From assembly GCA_050944035.1 (NCBI GenBank), contig JBMNQH010000032.1, positions 1-9,506 of the forward strand: a DNA stretch of 9,506 nt. Direction: 5' to 3'. Position numbers and translations under genes: made by a program. How positions within the stretch are numbered: the stretch's first letter is position 1; each line of letters begins with the position of its first letter. Positions 1 to 5,746 of the stretch are shown here, piece by piece. Origin of the DNA: JBMNQH01 sp050944035. Lineage in GTDB: Bacteria > Bacillota > Clostridia > Oscillospirales > Oscillospiraceae. Below the pieces are notes generated by a model that worked only from the letters and a program-made list of their open reading frames with translations, was not told where the DNA came from and did no database searches.

Positions 1-75
1 TACGATTCCGGGGGCCGGGATTCATCCCTGCTGTAGCGGATTGCAGATACAGGGCACCGCTAACTCCCCGACTAG

Positions 76-103
76 CGCGGCCTTGCCTCAGGCCGGCGTT
101 TTA
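76..103 (+). terminator. Possible intrinsic terminator of an upstream gene
   Basis: A G+C-rich stem CGGCCT/AGGCCG (78-83 with 90-95, 6-base loop) extends with one bulge to 76/98 and is followed by TTTT (99-102). It would end a transcript entering from the left. Short plus-strand reading frames stop at about 36 and 121, so a gene tail could lie there, but none is recognisable. The T-run is short, so this is tentative. Confidence 0.35.
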
Positions 104-201
104 CGCGGGCCATTGACAGGCTGATATAATGTTATCATACAACATTTCGCAAAGATTATCAACTGTGAAATATGCTTTCTAAACAGATTTTAAAAAACCT
201 C

Positions 202-230
202 TTTACACCCGCCCAAAACCTTGCTATAAT
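202..230 (+). promoter_or_regulatory. Sigma-A type promoter of the tRNA gene
   Basis: TTTACA at 202-207 and a perfect TATAAT at 225-230 are separated by 17 bases. Transcription would begin near 237, leaving about 44 bases of 5' leader before the tRNA. This is one of the two best promoter matches in the window and it faces the tRNA directly. Confidence 0.8.
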
Positions 231-280
231 ATCATGGTGCTTAAAGGTGAGCCATTTTTTGAGCGCACAAAGTTTCATCT

Positions 281-356
281 GGGGGCGTAGCTCAGCTGGG
301 AGAGCGTACGGTTCGCATCCGTAAGGTCGAGAGTTCGATCCTCTTCGTCTCCACCA
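281..356 (+). tRNA. tRNA-Ala, anticodon CGC
   Basis: A full cloverleaf can be drawn. The acceptor stem is 281-287 with 346-352, the D stem 290-293 with 302-305, the anticodon stem TACGG/CCGTA (307-311 with 319-323), and the T stem 329-333 with 341-345 around loop TTCGATC. The anticodon loop TTCGCAT places CGC at 314-316, which reads alanine codon GCG. The third acceptor pair is G283-T350, the G3:U70 wobble that is the alanine identity element, which independently supports the assignment. The CCA end (354-356) is encoded. The gene is preceded by a consensus promoter and followed by two hairpins, so it is probably a single-gene transcript. Confidence 0.95.
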
Positions 357-363
357 TATGAAC

Positions 364-404
364 GAAGTCCGTTTTTCGAACATTTTTATCGAAAAACGGA
401 CTTC
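364..404 (+). repeat. 16-bp perfect inverted repeat after the tRNA
   Basis: Positions 364-379 pair perfectly with 389-404 around a 9-base loop (380-388). The stem contains GAAGTCCG followed by a T-run, matched by A-run and CGGACTTC. No T-run follows the hairpin, so it is not a standard terminator by itself. It could be a processing or 3'-end element of the tRNA transcript, or a repeated palindrome dispersed in the genome. Confidence 0.75.
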
Positions 405-411
405 TCATTTC

Positions 412-446
412 GGGAAAGCCTTGTTGCATCAAGGCTTTCCCTTTTT
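412..446 (+). terminator. Intrinsic terminator downstream of tRNA-Ala
   Basis: GGGAAAGCCTT (412-422) pairs perfectly with AAGGCTTTCCC (431-441) around an 8-base loop and is followed directly by TTTTT (442-446). This is a canonical Rho-independent terminator and probably ends the tRNA transcript. Confidence 0.85.
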
Positions 447-496
447 GTATTTGGGGCAGGACTCTTCAAAAATCTCAAAATGCAAAAGTATTCTTT

Positions 497-1240
497 TCAC
501 TCCATAGCGCTATTTGAACACTCGTTTTCGATAAATCCGGCATAATACTTCTCCTCTACAGCCTGGGGCATCTGGTATTTTAGTATTTAGTCCGACCGAA
601 CCTCATTGTAGAATCGAATATATCGCTCAACACTTTTTCAAAAACTTTGTTTTGAGGTATACTCTCTGTGGTATGCCCCTTTTTTGAATGCAGCAAAAAA
701 GGTTTCAGCAACCGCATTGTCATGCGGGCGACCAGTGGCGGAAAAAGACTGGTTGACGCCGTTCTTTTGAAGAAGCTGTGTGAAAACAGCACATGTGTAC
801 TGCTTCCCTCGATCGCCATGGAATGTCAGATGCCTCGGTTTGCCGCGCTCCTGATAAGCATTTCAAAATGCAGCTGTAACCAAGTTCGTACTGACGTTGC
901 GAGATATTCTGTAACCCACGATTCTGCCGGCATAAAGATACAGAATAATACAGAAATATCTCCAATCGTCGTTGCCCATAAAATATGTAATATTGCTGCC
1001 CCACATTGGGTTTAGGCGCTCCGCAGAGAACTCCCTTTCGAGCAGATTGCGCTTTGCATATTGCCGACGCTTTTTGTACTGCTTTTTCGCATCTGAGCGG
1101 ATACTTTGAAGATCCGGTTCCTGCAGAGCGGCACTTCGTCAAGACCTCCGAAAAGACGAATGACCCCAGCTCATGTTCCAGCTTAGCCGGCCGCTTTGAA
1201 ATTGCATCAAACTCTTTGGGAGCATAAGTGCGCTGGCGGG
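497..1240 (-). pseudogene. Degenerate IS3-family transposase (DDE integrase core)
   Basis: Minus-strand translation in one frame from about 1095 down to 497 gives a recognisable IS3-family OrfB. It has the NLLEREF linker, WGSNITYF at the first catalytic site, HGDRGKQYT at the second Asp, and GRPHDNAVAETFF carrying the catalytic Glu. The C-terminal block is VERYIRFYNEVR. The copy is dead. Stops lie in frame at 863-865 (TGA), 638-640 (TGA) and 587-589 (TAA), and the first catalytic Asp is Asn (codon 992-994). The upstream part, with YAPKEFDAISKR and LEHEL, is in a different frame. It continues after a 1-base shift as VIRLFGGLDEVPL, then jumps to the integrase core, so roughly 100 residues seem to be missing. 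The HTH-bearing start is absent; the sequence changes at about 1240 into the FRG gene. TGGGGCAGGACTC from 452 may be the outer inverted repeat, but no partner is visible at the other end. Confidence 0.85.
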
Positions 1241-1247
1241 GTTTGGA

Positions 1248-2171
1248 ATGTTTCGCACAGCCAATCGAATCTCTCCCATGCAGAAGTTGGCTGACCTGCT
1301 TATTTCGGATGAAGCCTGTCTCTTTCTGGACCAATTTGACGCCGTTCAGAAATGGAGCCTTTTCTGTGTGAATTATCACGCGTTAGCACAGCATTATGGA
1401 ATAAAGACTCCTTTGATGGACATCACAAGCGATTTAAAAACCACACTGTTCTTTGCCTGCTGCAAATATGAGGATCACCAATGGCAGCCAATGGAGAAAA
1501 AGGGCTTTGTGCATAAGCAGGATGAAACCGGATCAAAAGCTTCCAGGTGCGGAGTGCTGTATCGAGCCCATACAGAAATTACAGATATGAAATGGACATT
1601 GACAAATGGCAAAACAGGAACCAATCTGATCGCTCCGATTGGCTATCCGCCATTTATGCGCCATAGTGCTCAACGTGGCTACATGCTTTATGCCAGAAAT
1701 GAATCATACGTTTTGTTGGAAGATCCTCTCTTTGACAGGTTCCGCATCGAGCACGGTGAAGACTTTCGCGGATGGATATTTGGCGAGATGGATCAGGGTG
1801 CCAAGGTGTATCCCCATGATGATATTCCCAAGATAGAGGAGTATATGGAAACAATCAGAAACACCCATATCATTTCTCAGATAACCTTTGAAAACCTAAT
1901 GAAGCACGGACACTATTCCGAACAAGAAGCTCAAGCAATCAAACAACAGCTCCAAAGGGAGGGGCACATCATTCTCAACGGGCAAGCTGAACATATTCAC
2001 AATAGCAGACTCAGAAAAATCAACAAGAAATACAGCATCGATGTTGCCTATAGCAAAGCGGATATTTCATCTGCATCACGCCCCATGGTCACACTTCCAT
2101 CAGATATTTTGGCTGAGCCAGACGGAAAAGGCGGGTGGGTGTTAGTCGCAGACCAAGGCAAAAATTCGTAA
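1248..2171 (+). CDS. FRG-domain protein, probably 5'-truncated
   Basis: The 307-residue product carries the core of the FRG domain (named for a conserved Phe-Arg-Gly). ALAQHYGIKTPLMDIT (45-60) and TTLFFAC (65-71) match the characteristic QHYG-[LI]-x-T-x-LLDWT...ALFFA block, and the later RHSAQRGYML (138-147) fits the usual QRG motif. The domain normally starts 50-70 residues before QHYG with an RG-containing segment. Here only 48 residues precede it, and the first few come from sequence that reads as transposase on the other strand. I therefore infer that the IS remnant, or a rearrangement with it, removed the original start. No strong ribosome binding site precedes 1248, and an in-frame TGA lies at 1197-1199. 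The C-terminal part (about 190-270) is helical and charged, with no domain I recognise. FRG proteins occur singly in phage-defence and accessory regions; their biochemical activity is poorly defined. Expression is doubtful. Confidence 0.6.
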   Translation: MFRTANRISPMQKLADLLISDEACLFLDQFDAVQKWSLFCVNYHALAQHYGIKTPLMDITSDLKTTLFFACCKYEDHQWQPMEKKGFVHKQDETGSKASRCGVLYRAHTEITDMKWTLTNGKTGTNLIAPIGYPPFMRHSAQRGYMLYARNESYVLLEDPLFDRFRIEHGEDFRGWIFGEMDQGAKVYPHDDIPKIEEYMETIRNTHIISQITFENLMKHGHYSEQEAQAIKQQLQREGHIILNGQAEHIHNSRLRKINKKYSIDVAYSKADISSASRPMVTLPSDILAEPDGKGGWVLVADQGKNS

Positions 2172-2512
2172 ACTGTTTGACTGAATACATTTGTGAAATG
2201 TTGGCTTTCGTTTTCCGCAACGCATTGGAACACATACATATAATTGGTGGCATCTATCGTGTTGCGATATTTCAAAAGCCGCAAATCCCACCCATGCTCC
2301 AGTTGAAAACGGGTTCGGATTTGTGTATTTTCTGGAACAATAATGTCCTGATTGACAGCGGAGCCGAATTTCCGGCCCCGCTGTCTGGTTTAATGCACAA
2401 ACCATCCCAGCGAATCAGCCTTCTTCCGCGATATGTGCTGCATCAGAGATGCATACATGAACGCAGGCGTTTCATACCTGATCACCCATATCAATATTTT
2501 CACCCCTCAATG
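2172..2512. other. Gene-free stretch between FRG gene and operon leader
   Basis: No reading frame here has a start with a ribosome binding site or resembles a known protein. The notable element is a hairpin: GACAGCGG (2354-2361) pairs with CCGCTGTC (2378-2385), then, after an A/C mismatch, GCCG pairs with CGGC (2363-2366 with 2373-2376). It is followed only by a weak TGGTTTAA, so it could be a poor terminator for the FRG transcript or an unrelated palindrome. Confidence 0.4.
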
Positions 2513-2514
2513 AA

Positions 2515-2531
2515 CCTATTGACACAATAGG
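2515..2531. promoter_or_regulatory. Operator-like palindrome over the -35 box
   Basis: CCTATTG (2515-2521), a 3-base centre ACA, and CAATAGG (2525-2531) form a perfect 7-bp inverted repeat. The -35 hexamer TTGACA is wholly inside it. The half-site with flank, AACCTATTG, recurs at 2554-2562, close to the predicted transcription start. This layout is what a repressor operator would look like, but the protein is not identified. Confidence 0.5.
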
Positions 2532-2547
2532 AATAGTGTGGTAACAT
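2519..2547 (+). promoter_or_regulatory. Promoter of the sulfur amino acid operon leader
   Basis: A perfect TTGACA (2519-2524) and TAACAT (2542-2547) are spaced 17 bases apart. TG at 2539-2540 one base before the -10 gives an extended -10. Transcription would start near 2554, about 30 bases before the leader peptide's ribosome binding site. Confidence 0.65.
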
Positions 2548-2582
2548 TCATTCAACCTATTGGATAAGTATATTGAACGAAA

Positions 2583-2694
2583 GGAGAACTTCATTATGAG
2601 AAAGGCTTTCTTTGTTTCCGCTATGACTATGGAGATGCGCATGTGCACTTGCATGTGTGCCTGCGAAGCTATGCCTTCTTGTAATAAGTTCTCC
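2583..2694 (+). promoter_or_regulatory. Long-range stem: leader SD and start paired with leader ORF 3' end
   Basis: GGAGAACTT (2583-2591), the Shine-Dalgarno sequence of the leader ORF, is perfectly complementary to AAGTTCTCC (2686-2694) at the end of the same ORF. After bulged C2592 the stem continues ATTA/TAAT (2593-2596 with 2682-2685), then 2597-2602 with 2676-2681 (two G-U pairs). After bulged A2603 it ends with GGC/GCC (2604-2606 with 2673-2675). That is about 22 pairs. In attenuator terms it is the protector pairing: it would form when no ribosome is on the leader, hiding the antiterminator strand and favouring termination. Confidence 0.7.
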
Positions 2695-2703
2695 ATATGT
2701 TAG
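2596..2703 (+). CDS. Met/Cys-rich 35-residue leader peptide
   Basis: AAGGAG (2581-2586) lies 9 bases before ATG 2596, and the frame closes with TAG at 2701-2703. The peptide has 7 Met (1, 10, 12, 14, 16, 20, 26) and 6 Cys (17, 19, 21, 23, 29, 35). The core MTMEMRMCTCMCAC (10-23) has 9 sulfur residues in 14. There is no homologue I recognise and no classic signal peptide. A promoter lies upstream and an intrinsic terminator 38 bases downstream. The next genes are an amino-acid importer and a homocysteine methyltransferase, so the composition matches the operon's likely end product. I infer a regulatory leader peptide whose translation senses charged tRNA-Met and/or tRNA-Cys. A short metal-binding or precursor peptide is the alternative. 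It is too short for ordinary gene callers. Confidence 0.7.
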   Translation: MRKAFFVSAMTMEMRMCTCMCACEAMPSCNKFSIC

Positions 2704-2761
2704 ATGTCTGCCGAGCGGACATTTGAATGGATACGGTTTAAACCGGGAGACTTTACAAGAG
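2676..2761 (+). promoter_or_regulatory. Antiterminator pairing: leader ORF 3' end with terminator 5' arm
   Basis: The strand 2676-2694 can also pair downstream with 2746-2761. CTCC plus the preceding T pairs with GGAGA (2690-2694 with 2746-2750). After bulged T2689, AAG pairs with CTT (2686-2688 with 2751-2753). After a 2-base bulge, 2677-2683 pairs with TACAAGA (2754-2760), plus one G-U. These 15-16 pairs consume most of the terminator's 5' arm and all of its loop, so this structure excludes both the terminator and the protector stem. It should form when a ribosome stalls in the Met/Cys core (2623-2664), leaving 2676-2694 free. Confidence 0.7.
2702..2724 (+). other. Hairpin immediately after the leader stop codon
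   Basis: ATGTCTGC (2704-2711) pairs with GCGGACAT (2715-2722) around a 3-base CGA loop with one G-U pair, extendable by two weak pairs to 2702/2724. It sits between the leader stop and the terminator and could act as an RNA polymerase pause site that keeps transcription in step with the leader ribosome. Confidence 0.55.
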
Positions 2762-2781
2762 TCTCCCGGTTATTCTTTTTT
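2741..2781 (+). terminator. Attenuator terminator upstream of the operon
   Basis: AACCGGGAGACT (2741-2752) pairs perfectly over 12 bp with AGTCTCCCGGTT (2760-2771) around a 7-base loop. It is followed by ATTC and six T (2776-2781). It lies within the apparent operon transcript, 152 bases before the first structural gene, so it must be read through for expression. The overlapping palindrome CGGTTTAAACCG (2734-2745) offers a further weak alternative pairing for its 5' arm. Confidence 0.85.
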
Positions 2782-2796
2782 GGGGGAGTAAATACA

Positions 2797-2850
2797 ATGA
2801 TTCCTTTTGAGCGACTTGTGCGAGCAAATTTTCGTTTTGGACGAATGTGA
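2797..2850 (+). CDS. Possible second short leader ORF (17 residues)
   Basis: GGAG (2785-2788) stands 8 bases before ATG 2797, and TGA follows at 2848-2850. The predicted peptide MIPFERLVRANFRFGRM is Arg-rich and unlike the Met/Cys leader. It lies after the attenuator terminator and before the amidohydrolase start. It may be a translated upstream ORF that tunes the first gene, or simply chance. Nothing but the ribosome binding site spacing and position supports it. Confidence 0.35.
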   Translation: MIPFERLVRANFRFGRM

Positions 2851-2933
2851 ATCCATCTGCACGACCAAGTTTTTAATCGGGGGCAAGATATTCCCCTGTG
2901 ACATCACTTTATATAATTGAGGATCACAATCTT

Positions 2934-4154
2934 ATGGAACAAATCAAACAGCAGCTTTTTAACCTGGAAGATTTGCACAGCGCTTGGTTTGAAGAGATCA
3001 GCCGTGTGATTTTCGGACATCCCGAATTGGGTGACCAGGAGTTTTTTTCTTCCCAATACCTGGCGGACGAGATGAAGGCGGCGGGCTTTCGGGTTGAAAA
3101 GCCTTACTGCGGGTTGGAAACATCCTTTCGCTGCGAATACGGCGACACAGACGGTCCGACCATTGCCTTTCTGGCAGAATACGATGCATTGCCGGGTTAT
3201 GGCCCCAACCGTAGCAGCAACGGACACACCTGTGGACACAACTGGATTGCCGCCAGCACCTTTGCCGCCTGCGTGGCACTGAAGGAACTGAAAGATGCAA
3301 CGGGCTTCCGCGGTAAAATTGTTTATCTGGGCACCCCTGCCGAAGAGACAACCAGCCGTAAAATCACACTGATCGACCGGGGTGCCTTCAACGACATTGA
3401 CGCCGTATACCAGATGCATCTGGGGGAGGCAGATCGGGTCGACCCCGCGGCTCTTGCCATGACCATCCTTTGGTTCGAGTTCATCGGTCTGGCTTCTCAC
3501 GCTTCCGGCGCGCCAGAAAAAGGTATCAATGCCTTAGATGCCTGCAACTTGACATTCGCAGGCATCAATGCTTTGCGCCAACATGTAACCAGTGATGTCC
3601 GCATCCACGGCATCATAAAAGACGGCGGCAGGGCTCCGAATATCGTGCCTGACCACACACTGATGGAGGTCTATGTCCGCGCCGCTGATAAGGATTATCT
3701 GGAAGAGGTTATTGTTAAGGTCTGCAACTGTGCAAAAGGGGCCTCACTCATGACGGGCGCTTCTGTAAATATCACCCGGGATCAGCACACCACATATAAC
3801 ATCCGCAACAACCCCCTGTTGGTACAACTGCTGCTGAACAACCTGCATGCGCTTGGTATTGAGCCGAAACCCACCAAAGACCCGCTGCGGACGGCCGTCA
3901 GCACGGATATCGGAAATGTCTCCTACGCAGTTCCCACCTGCTACACCTACATGGGGACTGCCGAGGCGGGTACTGCCCGTACACACGATGCCGCCTTTTT
4001 AGATGTGGCGGATTCAGCCACGGCGCACAAGCAGCTTCATATTGCTGCAAAAGCCATGGCCGCCGCCGCATTGGACCTCTATCTGCAGCCTCAACTGCTG
4101 AAACATCTTCCCGATGCCTATGCTGAAGAATATCCCCTTCGTTATCGGCCCTGA
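2934..4154 (+). CDS. M20-family metallo-amidohydrolase (AbgB/IAA-amidohydrolase-like)
   Basis: The 406-residue cytoplasmic enzyme has the M20D layout. HPELG (29-33) is followed by AEYDALPG (81-88) and the metal motif GHTCGHN (97-103, ligands C100 and H102). PAEET carries the E137/E138 general-base and metal pair, H162 is in MHLG, a dimerisation domain spans about 176-290, and a C-terminal THD has H351. All expected metal residues are present and the length is normal. Members hydrolyse N-acyl or N-aroyl amide bonds of amino acids, releasing the free amino acid. As first gene before an amino-acid importer and a homocysteine methyltransferase, it may deacylate an imported N-acyl sulfur amino acid; that substrate is inferred. 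I chose ATG 2934 because GAGG (2919-2922) precedes it. An in-frame GTG at 2898 would add 12 residues but is poorly placed. The solute-binding gene follows after 38 bases. Confidence 0.85.
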   Translation: MEQIKQQLFNLEDLHSAWFEEISRVIFGHPELGDQEFFSSQYLADEMKAAGFRVEKPYCGLETSFRCEYGDTDGPTIAFLAEYDALPGYGPNRSSNGHTCGHNWIAASTFAACVALKELKDATGFRGKIVYLGTPAEETTSRKITLIDRGAFNDIDAVYQMHLGEADRVDPAALAMTILWFEFIGLASHASGAPEKGINALDACNLTFAGINALRQHVTSDVRIHGIIKDGGRAPNIVPDHTLMEVYVRAADKDYLEEVIVKVCNCAKGASLMTGASVNITRDQHTTYNIRNNPLLVQLLLNNLHALGIEPKPTKDPLRTAVSTDIGNVSYAVPTCYTYMGTAEAGTARTHDAAFLDVADSATAHKQLHIAAKAMAAAALDLYLQPQLLKHLPDAYAEEYPLRYRP

Positions 4155-4192
4155 TCTCTACATTTACAATATTGAATTGAGAGGAATCCATC

Positions 4193-5041
4193 ATGAAAAA
4201 TGATAAGATTATCACATTGGCACTGGCGGCATTGATGACTGTAAGCCTGCCGACTGCCTGCAGCAGTAAAGCCGCTCCGGAGAACTCCGCTGAAGCCGAA
4301 CCGCAGAGTCGTCTGGAAACCGTACTGAATGCCGGCAAAATTACCAACGTCTGCGAGCCCTACTTCGCCCCCTTTGAATTTATCGACAACACAAAGTCTG
4401 GACAGGAACAGTTCCGCGGTGCAGACATGGAATTGGCCCGTTATATCGCTCAGGAGCTTGGCGTAGAACTGGAGATTGTTCCCATGGAATGGAGCGCCGT
4501 ACTGACGGGCGTTGCTTCCGGCAAGTATGACATGGCTGTTGCCGGTATGGCCTACACGCCGGAACGTGCCGAAACCATGGCAATGTCTGATATCTACAAA
4601 CCCGGCGGCGAGCAGGGCCTGTTGGTGGCAGCCGACAAGATCGATGAATATACCTCTCTGGAATCCTTTGCCGGTGCAAAAGTTGCCTTTCAGAGCGGCA
4701 CACTGCAGGAGCAGAACGTGCTGACACAGCTGCCTGATGCAGAACCGGTCACCTTTGACATTGTACAGAATGCGGTTTTAGCTCTGGCCAGCGGCAAGGT
4801 GGATGCGGTGTCCGTTTCCGTGGATAACGGCAATATGTTTTCTGCGGCCAATCCCTCCGTTGCTGTCGCCGCTGCACGTTTTGACATTAGCAAGAACGGA
4901 AATGCCATTGGATTCCCCAAGGGAGAGACTGAGCTGGTGGATGCTGTCAACAAAATCATTGCCAAGGTCAAGGAGCAGGGTCTGTACGATCAGTGGCTCG
5001 CAGAGGCTGTTTCCGACGCCGAACAACTGGGCATTAAGTAA
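4193..5041 (+). CDS. Amino-acid ABC transporter solute-binding lipoprotein
   Basis: This 282-residue protein starts with a lipoprotein signal peptide: basic n-region, hydrophobic stretch, then lipobox LPTAC with C23 as the lipidated residue. It would therefore be anchored on the outer face of the membrane. The rest is a family 3 (polar amino acid) binding protein. It shows YFAPFEF (57-63), RGADMELA (75-82), SGKYDMAVAGM (109-119) and TPER (122-125), whose Arg normally holds the ligand carboxylate. D211 in the second lobe is placed to bind the amino group. It is co-transcribed with its permease and ATPase. AGAGGA precedes ATG 4193 by 7 bases. The ligand cannot be read from sequence. The operon context favours methionine, S-methylmethionine, cystine or a derivative. 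Confidence 0.88.
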   Translation: MKNDKIITLALAALMTVSLPTACSSKAAPENSAEAEPQSRLETVLNAGKITNVCEPYFAPFEFIDNTKSGQEQFRGADMELARYIAQELGVELEIVPMEWSAVLTGVASGKYDMAVAGMAYTPERAETMAMSDIYKPGGEQGLLVAADKIDEYTSLESFAGAKVAFQSGTLQEQNVLTQLPDAEPVTFDIVQNAVLALASGKVDAVSVSVDNGNMFSAANPSVAVAAARFDISKNGNAIGFPKGETELVDAVNKIIAKVKEQGLYDQWLAEAVSDAEQLGIK

Positions 5042-5083
5042 TCGGGGCCAGTTTGACAGGCCGCTTCGTTTGGAGGGTGCATT

Positions 5084-5746
5084 TTGATTGAAAATATCAT
5101 TTTAATTCTGGACAGATACGGTATGGTCTTTGCCGAGGGGCTGTGGAATACCCTGTGGCTGTCATTTGTATCGGTTTTTATCGGGGCGGCGCTGAGCATT
5201 TTTGTGGCGCTGGGCAAAATGTCCCGCAGCAAACTTCTGCACACTATGGTCGGCGGTTACATTGAGGTGATTCGCGGCACACCGATGCTGCTGCAGCTGT
5301 ATTTTTTCTGGCTGGTTCTGCCGGAAGTGCTGCCCACCATACCGGACATCATCTGCATCCTCATAGCTCTCGTGGTGAACGCCAGTGCCTATGTGGCCGA
5401 GATCATCCGTGCAGGCATCCAGGCGGTGGACCCCGGACAGCGGGAGGCCGCCCTGAGCCTGGGAATGACAGAGCGCAACACCTTAAAAAAGATCATCTTT
5501 CCGCAGGCCGTCAAAAATATTCTGCCTGCGCTGGGCAATGAAGTCATTGTGATGATTAAGCAGACCTCTCTGGCATCCACATTCTTTTTCGGTGAACTGA
5601 TGACGGCATATAAAAAGGTGCAGTCCGCCACCTTTTTGGCACTGGAACCATTGGCGATTTCCGGTATCATTTATCTGTTTCTCACTGTGACATTGTCCCG
5701 CGTTACCAACTGCTTTGAGTTGAGGCTGAAAAATAATGAGCGATAA
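5084..5746 (+). CDS. Amino-acid ABC transporter permease
   Basis: This is a 220-residue integral membrane protein of the HisM/GlnP type. It has hydrophobic segments near 20-45, 68-85, 88-108, 146-170 and 185-205. The cytoplasmic EAA loop REAALSLGMTERNT (120-133) with FPQA (139-142) couples to the ATPase. RGTP (64-67) and KQTSL (159-163) are family signatures. Length is typical for a homodimeric polar amino acid permease, and no second permease gene is present, so the importer is probably 2 permease plus 2 ATPase. The start is TTG at 5084, chosen because GGAGGG (5072-5077) sits 6 bases upstream. The stop overlaps the ATPase start by 11 bases, which indicates translational coupling. Confidence 0.9.
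   Translation: MIENIILILDRYGMVFAEGLWNTLWLSFVSVFIGAALSIFVALGKMSRSKLLHTMVGGYIEVIRGTPMLLQLYFFWLVLPEVLPTIPDIICILIALVVNASAYVAEIIRAGIQAVDPGQREAALSLGMTERNTLKKIIFPQAVKNILPALGNEVIVMIKQTSLASTFFFGELMTAYKKVQSATFLALEPLAISGIIYLFLTVTLSRVTNCFELRLKNNER

Noticed and set aside
113..130. TTGACA and TATAAT as a promoter
   Set aside because: The two hexamers are only 6 bases apart, far from the needed 16-18, and no suitable alternative partner exists for either.
638..865. Recoded TGA codons (selenocysteine or altered code) in the transposase
   Set aside because: A TAA also interrupts the same frame, a catalytic Asp is lost and part of the gene is missing, so decay explains the stops. The intact genes in the window use no internal TGA.
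668..1227. Plus-strand ORFs over the IS region
   Set aside because: They are antisense to a clearly recognisable, though degenerate, IS3 transposase and resemble no protein.
2048..2696. Minus-strand ORFs between 2048 and 2696
   Set aside because: They lack ribosome binding sites and recognisable motifs. They overlap the FRG gene end and the leader, and the one ending at 2696 reflects the inverted-repeat symmetry of the leader stem.
2519..2933. SAM (S-box) riboswitch or T-box in the operon leader
   Set aside because: No T-box tail motif (TGGNACCGCG-like) and no S-box core could be found by eye. The leader is instead occupied by a Met/Cys-rich ORF and competing stems. An Infernal search would settle this.
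2898..2933. GTG start of the amidohydrolase at 2898
   Set aside because: The only purine-rich site upstream is too distant, the added 12 residues match no family feature, and ATG 2934 has a better-placed GAGG.
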